From: Smallanthus sonchifolius
Taxonomy: Eukaryota > Streptophyta > Magnoliopsida > Asterales > Asteraceae
Direction of reading: 5' to 3'
DNA length: 64,000 nt
Assembly: GCA_023525975.1 (NCBI GenBank)
Contig: CM042018.1
Location: 73,787,001-73,851,000 of the forward strand
Translations under genes and position numbers: made by a program
Part shown: in pieces, positions 1 through 10,511 of the stretch
How positions within the stretch are numbered: position 1 is the first letter of the stretch
How the letters are laid out: each line of letters begins with the position of its first letter
Notes under the pieces: model-generated
The model's input: the letters and a program-made list of their open reading frames with translations, nothing else
Told to the model about the DNA's origin: nothing
Databases searched by the model: none

Positions 1-1575
1 GATCGAGATTTTTATTGTCAAAGAAACGAAAGAAAAATGGATGGGCTTGGGCTCGGCTCCAACGGGCCGAAGGAAGCCCAAGTATATAAGGGCAAGGGCT
101 GCCCAAACTTCTCATTTTTTTTTCACCACTTGCAAGTTCTAGAGAGAGAAAGGGGAGCTCGGGTCTAGAGAGAGAAAGTGACGGATCGACTCGGGAATTC
201 AGGAGAACGTTGCTACCGTGCTCGTGATCATCTTCTCTGAATCATAACTCCAATCCAGGTAAGCGTTCGATCATAATCTGAGTTTTTATGATTATTTTAG
301 GATTTTTGGTTTTAGCTAAATAGGTGAAGTTTTTATGGATGAAACTTGAAAATGAACAAAGATCTAGCATCTAGAATAAAAACCGAACGTTCTGATCAAA
401 GAAAATTTAGATATTGACATGATCAGACCCTCATGCAAAAAGTTAGGGTTCTTGCGCCTGAATCAGATCCTGCGTACTTATCAAGTACGCAGGAAGAAGG
501 GTTCTGCGTACTTATCAAGTACGCATGAAGTAAAGACTGCGTACTTACCAAGTGCGCATGAAGTAAAGTCTGCGTACTTACCAAGTGCGCATGAAGTAAA
601 GTCTGCGTACTTACCAAGTGCGCATGAAGTAAAGTCTGCGTACTTGTCAAGTACGCATGACCAAGGCCCTGCGCACTTGCTAAGTGCGCATGCATCAGAA
701 TGGTTAAGTAAAGTCAGTATGTGTAGAATGATTAAACCGTTAGAGTCGAGATTAAGTCTGATGTGTATTTAACTACTCAATTCAGATCAGAAGTGACATT
801 GTTGGACCTTTGTTTAGGACAACCTAGAGAAGCTTATCAGGTGAGTTCTATGTGCCCCTTCTATGTTATGTGCAAATCTTATTAAATGTTTTGGGGCTGA
901 AATGTATACACTAAATGAATAAATGATATGAAAGTTAATGTGATCATACGTGATGTATTAATATATATTTTATATATATAAGAGAATGAATTATAAATAA
1001 AGAATGAAACGTATGTTTACAAAGAATGAAGGAAATAATGGCATAACGTAAATAAACGAAATCTTGCGCTATAAACAATTATACTGCATGTTATGAATAT
1101 AAGTATACGTTATGGACGGAAACGAAGCTAACGGCTACTTCTGTAGACGGACGACCACGTGACTATTTGCAACCGGGAAAGATACGTTCCTAGCAAGCTA
1201 GGACGTACAAAAAGCATAAAAGGGCGGTCGAAGTAAATGCTAAAATAGTATAACGGTTGCATAAACAATAGTTCGTGTGGGAAACGGATGCCTTAGGGCA
1301 GACGAGCGATTATGACGGACTACGACGGTAGGACGGTAAAGAAGGACGGCCGAAGCTTGGCCGGACTAAAGTTAAGGCGGACGGTTTCTAGGACCGGACG
1401 AGTAAAAGGGCTACGACGGTAGCTCAAGGGCGTATGTCTTAGTGATATACGTACCGTAAGATGGGTTGATCACCCTTATCTGTATGACCAATGAATGTTA
1501 AGGAAAGAAAAGGTGAATACATATCTATGTAATCACATAAGAATGAATAAAGAAAAGGTGAATACATAGCTCATA
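1..1575 (+). repeat. LTR fragment, same superfamily as the solo LTR at 3416-5467
   Basis: The window opens inside an LTR-type promoter region. A TATA box (agTATATAAg, 83-89) is followed by a CT/GA-rich leader with two TCTAGAGAGAGAAA blocks. The stretch 745-850 is clearly homologous to the reverse complement of about 4590-4680 in the solo LTR: both read GATGTGTATTTAA, then CTCAATTCAGATC, then AGGACAAC, then a GGTGAGTTCTA donor-like site. Both also carry a 33-bp palindromic array upstream of that point. No LTR end and no primer-binding site are seen. The fragment stops at about 1575, where gypsy gag sequence begins in the opposite orientation. The last 100 bp contain a duplicated GAAAAGGTGAATACATA block, so the junction is probably a rearrangement. 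850-1500 holds nothing further that I recognise. Confidence 0.7.
473..690. repeat. 33-bp tandem array of near-palindromes (GCGTACTT..AAGTACGC)
   Basis: About six units of 33 bp follow one another. Each starts with the inverted repeat TGCGTACTT-ANC-AAGTACGCA, which could form a 9-bp hairpin stem, followed by a 12-bp linker such as TGAAGTAAAGTC. Inner units have G for A in the right arm (AAGTGCGCA), which weakens but does not abolish pairing. Because 33 is divisible by three and the motif lacks stops, frames on both strands stay open. That explains apparent small ORFs here, which I do not call genes. Confidence 0.85.
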
Positions 1576-2720
1576 TGACCAACCTCCCCACAGTTGTAGC
1601 ATTTCAAGCCTTGCGGGCATTCACGGGAGTAGTGTCCGGTCTTGCCGCACTTAAACCACAGATTTGATCTCGCTCGGCATTCACCTGCATGCCTTCCACC
1701 ACACCTTCCACAGACAGTTGTATCACCTATCCTGGCCTGTTTGTCTCGAGCCCCAGATAACTTCCCACCCGATCGTTTGGCAGGAAAGGTCAGCTTCTTC
1801 TTGGCTCCAGATCATCAAATACCACGCTGCTAAGTTCTACTAGCGAATCATAGGTCTTAGGGGCGTTTGCCTTAACATAGGTGCGGAACTGGGCTGACAA
1901 ACCTTGAATGTAGCAGACAATCTTTCTTTCCTCAGTCGTGATAAGATGTGGCACCAGACGTGCCAGCTTATTAAACCGTGTGGTATACTGTCTGTGAGTC
2001 ATGCTTCCGGCCTTAATCCCCAGAAATTCCCTCTCTACCTTCTCGATCTCATTCCTTGGACTGAAATTCTTGATCACCAGAGTCTTCAGATCATTCCACA
2101 TCATTGCGTCAACAACCTCGTCCCCTTTGGATTGACGCACACCTTCCCACCAATGAGATGCTTCCTCCCTCAAGGAGTTAGTAACAAACTTCACAACCTG
2201 GTTTGGTACACATTCACTCAGACAAATGGTGGCTTCCATACGGATAACCCAGTCAAATGTAGCCATCGCGTCTTTCTTCCCAGTCAGGACTGGCGGGTCA
2301 CATGCCTTAAAAGACTTATAGTCGCAACCACGGGTAAGCGGTGCATTAACTGCCTCAGTGTTCGGGGTACCAACCGCCGTGTTAGACCCGTCAGCCTCGT
2401 TAACCTTCTTTACTGCTTCAGCCAGTAGTTCCGGCAAGGAAGTCTTCATCAACTCAGTGAACTCGTGTGCCAGAGCCGCTCTCACTTCCGATTCAAAAGT
2501 GAATTGATGTTCTTCGTCATGAGTCAGCTCAGTCCTGTGCATAGGAACTTCTGGCTCAGTGTGAACCCTTCCTTCTTCACTATATTATTGGTGTGCAGGG
2601 TCCTGCCGCGCCCACCGTTATGACCACCGGTATGGCCCCAACCACGCCTTCCGTTTCCTCTCCTTGCCAGTTCGTTCTATAAGACAAGGAATCCAATGTC
2701 ATCAAAACAAGTACTGTAGG
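1576..2720 (-). pseudogene. Ty3/gypsy gag fragment (capsid plus zinc knuckles), frameshifted and truncated
   Basis: Read on the minus strand, the 3' part of the window segment (about 2720-2590) encodes an Arg/Gly-rich N-terminus (RRGNGRRGWGHTGGHNGG). A frameshift follows, then a 250-residue stretch ending at 1790 with the retrotransposon gag core: WWEGVRQ, F-PRNEIEKVEREF and YTTRFNKLARLVPHL. A second frameshift at about 1795 leads into a basic linker and three zinc-knuckle modules: CGRCGGRHAGEC, then a knuckle whose first Cys is Trp (WFKCGKTGHYSREC), then CYNCGEVGH, which is cut off at about 1576 by the junction with the plus-oriented LTR fragment. Gag would form the virus-like particle core. 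With two frameshifts, a lost Cys and no pol it cannot be functional. Its parent element is not identifiable. Confidence 0.85.
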
Positions 2721-2744
2721 ATGTTAATATACATTGGCCATCTG

Positions 2745-3415
2745 AAATGACGCATTCTTGTTCAAACACGAGAAAGCTATGAACTTTATGGGTAATTCGG
2801 TGGGTTATGCCATCTACTTAGGGCACCCATATATGGGGTTATGCCACAATGTTAGTCTTTATTTCTTGATTGGCTTTAACATCTAGAGACACAGTTACTT
2901 ATTAGAAACTCATACATTAAAAAAATAGTTATAAACTAAATGTTTCTATGTTCTCTCTTTACCCACACACAATGGGATGATCTATACAGACCATGCGATG
3001 ATTTGAGTAATTACGGGTGCACACGTAATTATAAAAGTCAGCGCATGGAAAATATAGTGAATTCTGTCGTGTGTGATGACATAAAACCTATAGTGATATA
3101 CAGTAACAAAACTAATGTGATATGATAAGGGCATGGTGGATACGCCACTGGCACTTCCTATGTATAAGTGCTCCTGTCATATTGTCAGAAGTAGTGTTGT
3201 CCGTGTCACGTAGGGTTTCCTATTATATTGACCGTGACCAATGTCTTTGTAATCTTCACCAAATGATACCATTTTTAAACATATTGGACTATATCCAGAA
3301 CAAGTTTTGAACATCAAATTCTCATCGCCATCATTGCAAGTGATACATCTTATCCTTGGAATCCAAAATCATTTTAGGACAAATTTTCTCTTTAATTCTC
3401 TTCAAACTAAACCCA
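2745..3415 (+). mobile_element. Gypsy element B, 3' internal noncoding region, part 1
   Basis: This stretch is homologous, in the same orientation, to 51020-51560 inside element C. Both share CGCATTCTTGTTCAAACACG-like text, a CCCACACACAA block, GACCAT-CGATGATTTGA-TAATTACGGGTGCACACG and GATAAGGGCATGGTGGATACG. In C this block is the noncoding region before the polypurine tract, so here it is the corresponding part of a related plus-oriented element. The solo LTR at 3416 interrupts it and it resumes at 5468. Two short ORFs in it (2940-3125, 3122-3310) have no coding look. Confidence 0.75.
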
Positions 3416-3983
3416 TGTAAGGCCCGAAAACCAGGAGGCCTCTCTTGCTGGATTTACTCATTCAAAAAAACAGTTCTTAAACTTGAATATCAAAATAACG
3501 TAGCGGAAAATTTCATTAAAACATAATCATAACATTGTTCAACATGCGGAAGCGTAACATAGTCTAATACATAAACATAACATAACTAATCACAATGGGA
3601 TGCCAGTCTTCATATCATCCGGGTAACTTATCAAGCTGCCCAGCATCACTATTCATCATCATAACCAGCCTTAACCTGAATGTGCATACTAAAAAGTCAG
3701 CTACGCTGGTGAGTTCTAGCTTTTCATAAAACCTTAACTTCAAATATTTGCCAAAAACATATCATTTAACTTCATTAATAAAAGCGTACGAAAACATGCA
3801 ATAACATTACATAACATCATAAACATAAGTCAACGAACATATCGAATCTGCGCCTTCTCGTAACCGTCAATTCCAAACATCGCATACTGGCGGAATAACC
3901 TAAAGATCACCACCACTAGGCCCATCAACATCGTACTGTCCTTCGGGTGAAGAAATCATAGGGCCCGATACTTAGGTCATTCA

Positions 3984-4158
3984 ACACCAAACTTCAAGCA
4001 CGACATCACAAGGATGACACGTATCAAACTTCAAGCACGTCATCACAAGGATGTCACGTACCAAAATTTAAGCACTACACGCCGTAAGGCACAAGTACCA
4101 AACTTCAAGCACGACTACCCCGTAAGGTAAATCGTACCAACTTCAAGGATCATGATAA
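3984..4158. repeat. Degenerate tandem repeat, about 35-38 bp, ~4.5 units
   Basis: Inside the solo LTR, units of the form CAAACTTCAAGCACGACATCACAAGGATGACACGTAC recur four to five times, with the last units changed to CCCCGTAAGGTA. This is an LTR-internal minisatellite lying within the intron-like interval 3676-4593. No function can be assigned. Confidence 0.75.
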
Positions 4159-4762
4159 TCCCCTTGGTGACGGTCATCACCCCAGTTGTACAAGAGTTGG
4201 CCAGCCACAAAGGCCCCTAAAAGGTTAAGACCCATAACATACTTCCCATACCCATAACGTTCATTCCCTAAGGAATAATGGCAGATTCGTTCGTTTGTGA
4301 CTATTGTAAACATTCACTTCTTTTACATCAAAACTTCAGTTAAAGCATTCGTACGTTTTATTAAAAATCATTCATTCATTCATAAACACTTTGTAAACTT
4401 CTTTTGGAAAAATAATTCATAAACACTTCTTTCATAACCTTTCCTTCCAAAACATCGTTCATAAACATCGTTTCATAAAACGTCACACATATCATTCATA
4501 AACATCGTTTTATAAAACAGTCACATCGTTACGTATGCACACCAGCCCAAAAACATTATTTAAAACATTTAAAAGAGAGCTTCTAGAACTCACCAAATAA
4601 GCTAGTCTCGTTGTCCTAATCGAAGGCCCAACAACGTTACGCACGATCTGAATTGAGTACTTAAATACACATCAGATCCTATCCCGACTCTAACAGGTTA
4701 ACCATACTGAATTTGGCGAACATACTGTCTTCACTGACCATCTATATATATCCATAGACCTG

Positions 4763-4960
4763 ATGCCTGCGCACTTAGCAAGTGCGCAGGTCCTCGCTCT
4801 TGCGTACTTAACAAGTACGCAGGGCCTTGATCTTGCGTACTTAACAAGTACGCAGGGTCTTGTTCTTGCATACTTAACACGTATGCAGGGCCTTGTTCTT
4901 GCGTACTTAACAAGTATGCAGGTCCTTGTTCTTGCGTACGTAACAAGTACGCAGGGCCTG
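4763..4960. repeat. 33-bp tandem array of palindromes in the solo LTR
   Basis: Six units of TTGCGTACTTAACAAGTACGCAGGGCCTTG-type sequence with a 33-bp period. Each contains the inverted repeat TGCGTACTT-AAC-AAGTACGCA. The array matches that at 473-690 in motif and period, with a different linker (GGGCCTTGTTC against TGAAGTAAAGTC). It supports homology of the two LTRs and makes all nearby small ORFs suspect. Confidence 0.88.
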
Positions 4961-5467
4961 CATATGGGCAGTCTTCTTCCCCACAAAACCCTAACTTTTG
5001 TATTCATATCCGACCTCGTCAAGATCCGAACTTTTTACATTCCAAACATTTGTTTTTCATTATAGATGCTAGATCTATGTTTATATTCAAATTTCATACT
5101 TAAAAATACCCTCTTTTTATCCAAAACCCGAAAACCTCAAAACGAACGAAAACTCAGATCTATATCTGATCGTTACCTGTATCGAGCTTCTGATTCAGAG
5201 GTTTTGCTCACGAGCTATGGAGTAACACACTTCTTCAATATCGGGTCGATCCGCCAAATTTATCTCTGTACGGTTTCTCTCTCTAGATGTTGCAAATGAG
5301 AGAAAGGGTGGTGACTTAGGCTATTTATAGGGAAGACATCCCCTATGTTCGCCACCCAAGTTCGCCGGCTCATCCGGCCCGGCCCGTCATGCCTCGTTCG
5401 TTTATTCCGTTCATTCTTGCATTTTAACCCGTTATTATAACTGTCGTTTTAATTTTGGGATATTACA

Positions 5468-5660
5468 ACCCACTATCACCATCCATACCTGCCACAATGA
5501 CCTTACCTGACCTTGAGTATTAGACTTGAACCTCGTAATCAATTGTACTCCTCAAACCGACAATCAAAGATCATCGAGGATCCAAACTCACATATTTTTC
5601 CTGATTCAGTAGCCTCCAACAGTTGAATTTCGGGACAAAATTGCATCAACTTGGGGATAC
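5468..5660 (+). mobile_element. Gypsy element B, 3' internal region part 2, with polypurine tract
   Basis: After the second ACCCA copy the B sequence resumes and runs to CAGTTGAATTTCGGGACAAAATT...ACTTGGGGATAC. This matches the pre-LTR box of elements C, F and I (TTTCGGGACGAAATT...GGGGA). The purine-rich ACTTGGGGATA (5649-5659) is the probable primer for plus-strand DNA synthesis. The LTR starts at the next TG. Confidence 0.8.
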
Positions 5661-6889
5661 TGTAACCTCCATGGTTTTTCCGGCATTTTTTTTTAATTTT
5701 CTAAACATTAACGACACCCCCTTCTGATCTCGTACTTGTTCAACACAAATAAGCCACATTAATTACCACCTTAACATGTATCAATTCGAAATTTCAACCT
5801 TGCAGTAAAGATAATATTTGCTATTAAATATATATTATAAACATATATAATTTGTTATAATATGTAAATTAAAGATAAGAATTTGTCAACCATGCAAACC
5901 CATCTTTTATATATATGTATATAGGTATTTATATATTTGATGTTATCACTTGTATAAATTGTAAACCTAATGGAAATGAAAAGCTAATCTTTTATGAAAT
6001 GTATATACATAAAAAAAAATAATTGAATTTTTATAAAGTTTACAAATACAAATTTTATTAGTAATTAAAGAGGAATCTACTCTTTATAAATCTAGATAAA
6101 AAAATAATAAATCTGGTATTTATAAAATTATAAACGATTTTTTTATAAATAATTAAAAGGATCTTAATCAAATAATTGAGTTATGAACTCTTTTCAATGC
6201 ATTTGAACCCTCATTATACTTGAACCCTTAAAACCCAAACTAAACCTTTTTCCAAATGTTGACTGTATGAGGTCAACAAAAACAAACCCTTGTCAAGTTT
6301 GACTAAAAAAAAGTCAACAGGGATGAAACCCTTTCCAGAACCACTTCTAATCCACGAATTCATGCGTTAAGACCTCATTTAATCACACTTAAATGATTAA
6401 TCGACGGTTTCGTTCTGATGTATCAATCCATTAACATCACTTCAATGATCTAATTTCGAATTCAAAGCCATAGCCGTTCCGAATCATATCAAAATAATTC
6501 ATACGTTTCGGACGAAATTGAAGTATAAAATCGATCCCTCAGCCTTCGCGACATTCCTTAGGCACGCCCTGAACTCTCAGATCCAACGTATAACACTGTG
6601 AAGTGTGATTACAGTCCAAGAACTTGAAATTGCGCGTTTCAGTCGTATTCCCTCGTTCCTCAATCATACCAGGTAATTTTTATACCATTGTATGTGTTTT
6701 GCTTCCTAGATCAAAAGCCCTATTGATTCAGGTGCAAATTGATGGCCGATCAGTGACATTGAGAGGCTAGGGTTTTCAATCGGGATGTTTTGGGGAAGAT
6801 GGTGGGTTGGAACCTATTATTTTATGTTAAACGCACCGAGGCCTAGACAAGGCAATAGCCTAGCCCGACCGGTTAGAACCTATGGCTTA

Positions 6890-7080
6890 TACCCGAGGGG
6901 TCACGGGTTCGAAACCCCCATGTACCGTCCTTTTTGGAGCATGCAAGAAGGGGCCTTAAAAAAAATAAAACCGGTTCGAAACTGACTAACCGACCATATG
7001 ACACTACTTGACCCCTGGTCCAGTAGTTTGTACGTGGTTAACTTCCAGGGCCGACCCGGGTTCGACCCCGGGCAGCCCCA
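6890..7080 (+). other. Two tRNA T-arm-like segments with pol III B-box sequence in LTR B
   Basis: GGTTCGAAACC (6906-6916) sits in GGGGTCACGGGTTCGAAACCCC, which can pair GGGGT with ACCCC. GGTTCGACCCC (7059-7069) sits in GACCCGGGTTCGACCCCGGG. Both fit the B-box consensus GGTTCGANNCC. Neither stretch folds into a whole tRNA, as there is no convincing anticodon arm or acceptor stem. Similar hairpins lie in LTRs C and I in the same orientation relative to the element. Confidence 0.55.
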
Positions 7081-7931
7081 TCCTTTCTGTTTATTTTTTT
7101 ACATCAATTTCTTTTACGATTTAAATTCTGAAATAAATCATATAAATTCTTATAAGAGTATTTAGTAACTTTTGTAAAAACAGAAAATGAAAAATGATGT
7201 TTTATTTGTTTTATTTTATTAAAAACATATTATAAACTTTATAATTTCCTAAATAAATGTTTTATTTAGACAAAGCCAACTATGTTGTTTTAATAAAAAA
7301 AATGATAATAATGTTGTCAAACAAACTTTAATCTATTTGTTTAAGCATTATTAATTTATTTAAACTTATAAATAAGTTTTTTGGCAAAGGATAATAATTT
7401 AAAATATTTTAAGAAAACACTTAAACAATTATTTTAGATTAATAATTATACAAAACCCATCAATCTCACTTAAAACTTAATTTTACTTGCTTGATATTTT
7501 TTATTTATCATTTAAGTAAAAGTAATTATTTAAATAATTTAAATAAATATTACAATTTACATAAATCAACTATTTAAATATTTTTCTAAAACACAATTTA
7601 CTTATTAATTATGCTCAGAATAGTTATTTAAATAAATTTAAAAGTATTATTACTATGAAACAAATACTTATATAATTAATTAGAGATTCTAATTAATTAC
7701 ATATTTCAACATTATTTCAAACACTTATAACAAACTTATATATTCTTAGAAGCCTATACAAATCCTATACCAAATCCCAAGTTTCAAGAATCCCTAGGAA
7801 CTCAGATACACTTAGAGTTCTTTACTTTAATTTCTATTATACGTAAATTGAGTCTAGAATACAATTATCTGTGTAAGTTGACTGTGAGAAACCCTCACGA
7901 AGCCTAACCATCATTTACAATTTTATTTCAG

Positions 7932-8408
7932 GTGAGTTTACATAGCCCCTTTTTACTACTTTTACTTTTGGGGTGAAACATGTTTACAAACGCTTTACTT
8001 AAACAATTCAATACCTTTGTTCTTATGCTTTGATCTTTATACTTTATGTCTTAAGCTACCCGGTGACCATTACATGTGTTGATGTTAGTACATTCATTAA
8101 CTTGCAGCCCAAGACTAAGGTAGTTCCTAACATATCATTTATAGGGGAATCCGATTCATTACTTAACATGAACCTTGGCGGGTTAGTGCATACATCTTAC
8201 TACTTTTAGAAAGGTAACCAGTTTGATTGCGTAACTATTTTCATATTATATGGCTTGAATGTATGCTTGGAACCTTGTATGTTTTCATATTTATGCTTTA
8301 GACATTCTTGGAGCATATTGAATTGTAAACTGTACTTTACTTTGTTTGGTGTCAAAACCTATGTTCCTCACCAACTACTTGTAGTTGACATTTACTCACA
8401 TGTTTCAG
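7932..8408 (+). other. Intron-like interval in LTR B (477 bp)
   Basis: A donor-consensus TTTCAG|GTGAGT at 7931/7932 and an acceptor-like CACATGTTTCAG|G at 8408/8409 bracket this interval. Upstream of the acceptor lies CTCACCAAC, a fair branch-point candidate and complementary to the donor. The same arrangement recurs in LTRs C and F at 459-461 bp, and more loosely in I and the solo LTR. Splicing itself cannot be seen from DNA. Confidence 0.5.
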
Positions 8409-8618
8409 GTGCACCTGTTTGAGGACTGCGTTCGACACTTAGGACTTTTGGACTTACAATAATGAAATTTAATTATGTTTATGTTTTGGGTACTTTGTCT
8501 TTTTTTTCTTGTAACAGATGCTTTAAAGTTGATGAATAAACCTTTAATAGATGATCATGTGCTTTTGAACAACCGCGTCAGCCCCGACGTATAATCCGCC
8601 GCCGGCCGGGGTGTGACA

Positions 8619-8727
8619 GAGATTCTTCGAATTCTCAAAAAAATCCATAGATTATCATTTCTCGGATTCAGTCGAAAGGTACCTAGTTCGATATAGTAAA
8701 AGTTGGTACACTACTGGTAGAAATCCT
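8619..8727. other. Unassigned 109 bp between LTR B and element G
   Basis: No ORF, repeat or retroelement similarity is visible. It lies between the end of LTR B and the start of G's 3' LTR, so it may be host DNA or the remains of an older element. The five bases before G's LTR (atcct) would be G's TSD, but G's other end is not in the window. Confidence 0.5.
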
Positions 8728-9272
8728 TGTTGGGAATCAAGGTACCAGTTTTAACTTTTAAATCAATAATTATTTAAACCTTATAAATAAATAAAACAGG
8801 TATATTTTGCGGAAGCAAATTAATAGGACCTTTACCGGATCAGATCTGGATTCCAATCAGTGATCCGATTACACGCGTTTAAACAATATTAAATAACCAA
8901 CCATAGGGTGTTTAGATTTATACCTTTGACGATAACCAAATCTGAAACACCTTAGTACAACGAACGTCATGCTAGTTAACTCGTACACGAAAACCTGCAG
9001 CAAAACGTCACACGAGATGCATAAGGAGGAGCCGACCACGATGGTGGCGTGCGACGGTGGCGGCGGCGGATGGCGGTTCGATAGTTGTGGGGACGGCCGG
9101 AACTAATAGGAGAGGGGGAGGGGTTTTCAAAATCCCTTTGGTGGCTAACAACTTGATTAGGTTTTAGGGTTAGAGTTAAGGTTATATTTATAAACCTTTA
9201 ACTTATAATCTAGCCTCAGAGATATTAACATTTAATACCCAATAATAATTAACTATTTAATTATTAACCTTA
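8728..9272 (-). repeat. 3' LTR of copia element G, distal part (split by element D)
   Basis: The sequence starts TGTTGGGAATC and continues into element D. The remaining part resumes at 54820 and ends ATATATCCAACA at 55105, giving an 831-bp LTR with the inverted ends TGTTGG/CCAACA. The adjacent purine tract at 55106 and the copia pol on the minus strand beyond it make this the 3' LTR of a minus-oriented element. A short GC-rich stretch (about 9020-9110) shows no convincing ORF. Confidence 0.8.
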
Positions 9273-9708
9273 TGTAGGTCCACATGACTCATCTTAGATC
9301 GATCTCGTGACAGGACGTCTCGTTAACACGGAGTGCGGAATCCTACCGTATTAACGTTCGTATACTAATTGATAGTAGAAACAACATGTAAATAAACTTT
9401 CTCTTTGTATTCACCAAACACAGAGTTTACAACATATACTTGTTTAATTCATTCGTGCTAAACAGACTCTGTAAACTCTCTATTTATAGACGCACGTTCT
9501 GCAATAGGCGAACTTAACAAGTTCGATTCAAAGATGCTTATGCGAACTTAACAAGTTCGCCTCTAATAGGCTAGGCGAACTTATCAAGTTCGCCTCTAGT
9601 AGAACTTGTACTAATACTTAGACAAAAACTAAACAATTACATGAAAACATAAAGACAATAAGACTTAAACTATTATAAAGCTTTTGTCATACAATCTATG
9701 TCCTAACA
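9273..9708 (-). repeat. 3' LTR of element D
   Basis: 436 bp, TG...CA. On the minus strand a TATA box (CTATAAATAGAG, complement of about 9478-9489) lies downstream of a cluster of GCGAACTT-ANC-AAGTTCGC inverted repeats at about 9504-9600, so the cluster is in U3. Three units are visible here. The right LTR lost most of one unit through an 18-bp deletion. Confidence 0.9.
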
Positions 9709-9722
9709 GACTCCCCCTTGAC
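9709..9722 (-). other. Polypurine tract of element D
   Basis: The minus strand reads GTCAAGGGGGAGTC directly before the LTR, the expected primer for plus-strand synthesis. Similar AGGGG(G)AG tracts occur inside the accessory ORF at 10927-10935 and 11059-11067. Confidence 0.85.
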
Positions 9723-9799
9723 AATAGCTTGATCTTCTGTCTTTATGACGAGCTCTTACAGTTATCTGGTAATCTGCTTCCTGCATGCACTCCATATCT

Positions 9800-10511
9800 C
9801 TAACATATCTCCAACACTCTTTTATACTGCAATCCTTGTTCTCTCCATTCTTCAGTGAACATAATCTCATTCTTTCTTAACGTCCTCTGATCTTTCTTTG
9901 TGAAGTTAATAAGATTCATTGCATCATAGAAACTAACAATGACCTTATTATCTTTATCATCAATCCTAGCTTCACCAGTATTCACATCTACATACCACCA
10001 TTTCATATTCCCTAGAAAATCTTGTGGTATTTTCTTCAATGGTATCTTCTGTACATCACGTACTGGCTTGAACTTATACTTCCAAGTCACATTCTTAGTC
10101 TTTTGATTTACAATCTCCACTCTTTTTCCGTTCTGTGGTTTTAACCTTTCATACTTCCCTGATCCACCTTCTCTTTTTATCAAATTTGCAATCACATCGG
10201 CTAATCCACATTTTGATCTATTAATCAGTGGTTTCGTAGCTAGACCATTTATTTCACACCTTGGCAAGGTATTGAAATACTTGATCCTAGGTTTTAAGTA
10301 TTGAACACCATCAGATCTTTTAAGAGCAAACAACTTAGTGTCATCATCATAAAACCAACTTATGATCTTTCCAATACACCTCTATTTATTCACATATCTT
10401 TCTTTCAGAGTAGGTTGTATAGGTGACTTTGGTAGTACTTTCATCCAACTGTTAACTACTTCTCTCCACTGTTCTCTAGTCATTCCTGTATTTCTATACA
10501 TCACAAGTTCT
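9800..10511 (-). pseudogene. Element D accessory ORF, conserved C-terminal domain
   Basis: The minus strand encodes a domain beginning about 10460 (TREQWREVVNSWMKVLP). It is interrupted by a stop near 10385 and continues as IISWFYDDDTKLFALKR, KYFNTLPRCEI, SGKYERLKPQNGK, KIPQDFLGNMKWWYVDVN to the end at 9800. The pattern WFY...F..(K)R...LP...W.Y also appears in element E at 12625-13101, at the same place in an otherwise different protein. I therefore take it as a conserved domain of the accessory protein. No catalytic motif or membrane segment is seen. A frameshift separates it from the acidic stretch upstream (10512-10958). I do not know its function. Confidence 0.65.

Larger units (their letters stand above)
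3416..5467 (-). mobile_element. Solo LTR (2,052 bp) with 5-bp TSD ACCCA
   Basis: The segment begins TGTAAGGCCCG and ends GGATATTACA, so on the minus strand it reads TGTAATATCC...CGGGCCTTACA. It is flanked by the perfect direct repeat ACCCA (3411-3415 and 5468-5472). The flanks rejoin into the 3' internal region of element B, which shows this is an insertion. No internal region or second LTR is present, so recombination has left a solo LTR. On the minus strand a TATA box (CTATAAATAG, complement of 5321-5330) lies only about 140 bp from the start, with a GA/CT-rich leader after it. Further along are a donor-like TTTG|GTGAGT (complement of 4588-4593), a CTCACC motif and an acceptor-like CACATTCAG|G (at 3676). 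The superfamily is not certain; related motifs in B, C, F and I favour gypsy. Confidence 0.9.
5661..8618 (+). repeat. 3' LTR of gypsy element B (2,958 bp)
   Basis: It starts TGTAACCTCC immediately after a polypurine tract and ends CCGGCCGGGGTGTGACA. The end resembles those of LTRs C and F (CGGTCGGGGTGTGACA). Length and layout also match LTR C: an AT-rich middle, tRNA T-arm-like hairpins (6906-6916, 7059-7069), a TATA candidate (TTATATATTC, about 7736-7745), then TTTCAG|GTGAGT with CCCCTTTTTACTAC and TTTTGGGGTGAAACATG, a CTCACCAAC motif, and CATGTTTCAG|G near 8408. No second copy of this LTR is in the window. The five bases after it (gagat) cannot be tested as a TSD. Confidence 0.85.

Noticed and set aside
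473..690. Regularly spaced palindromic repeats resembling a CRISPR array
   Set aside because: The units are contiguous with near-identical linkers, so there are no unique spacers; the context is a plant LTR and there are no cas genes.
419..772. ORF with 11-residue repeats (and the overlapping minus-strand ORF at 423-695)
   Set aside because: The 33-bp palindromic array has no stops in several frames on both strands; the repeats are DNA-level, not evidence of a protein.
4690..5065. Three overlapping ORFs with YLTSTQ- or RPCVLVKYAR-like repeats
   Set aside because: Same cause: a 33-bp array open in three frames inside the solo LTR.
8990..9110. GC-rich stretch with GGTGGCGGCGGCGG resembling a host exon
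   Set aside because: It lies inside G's LTR, has no long open frame and no splice context.
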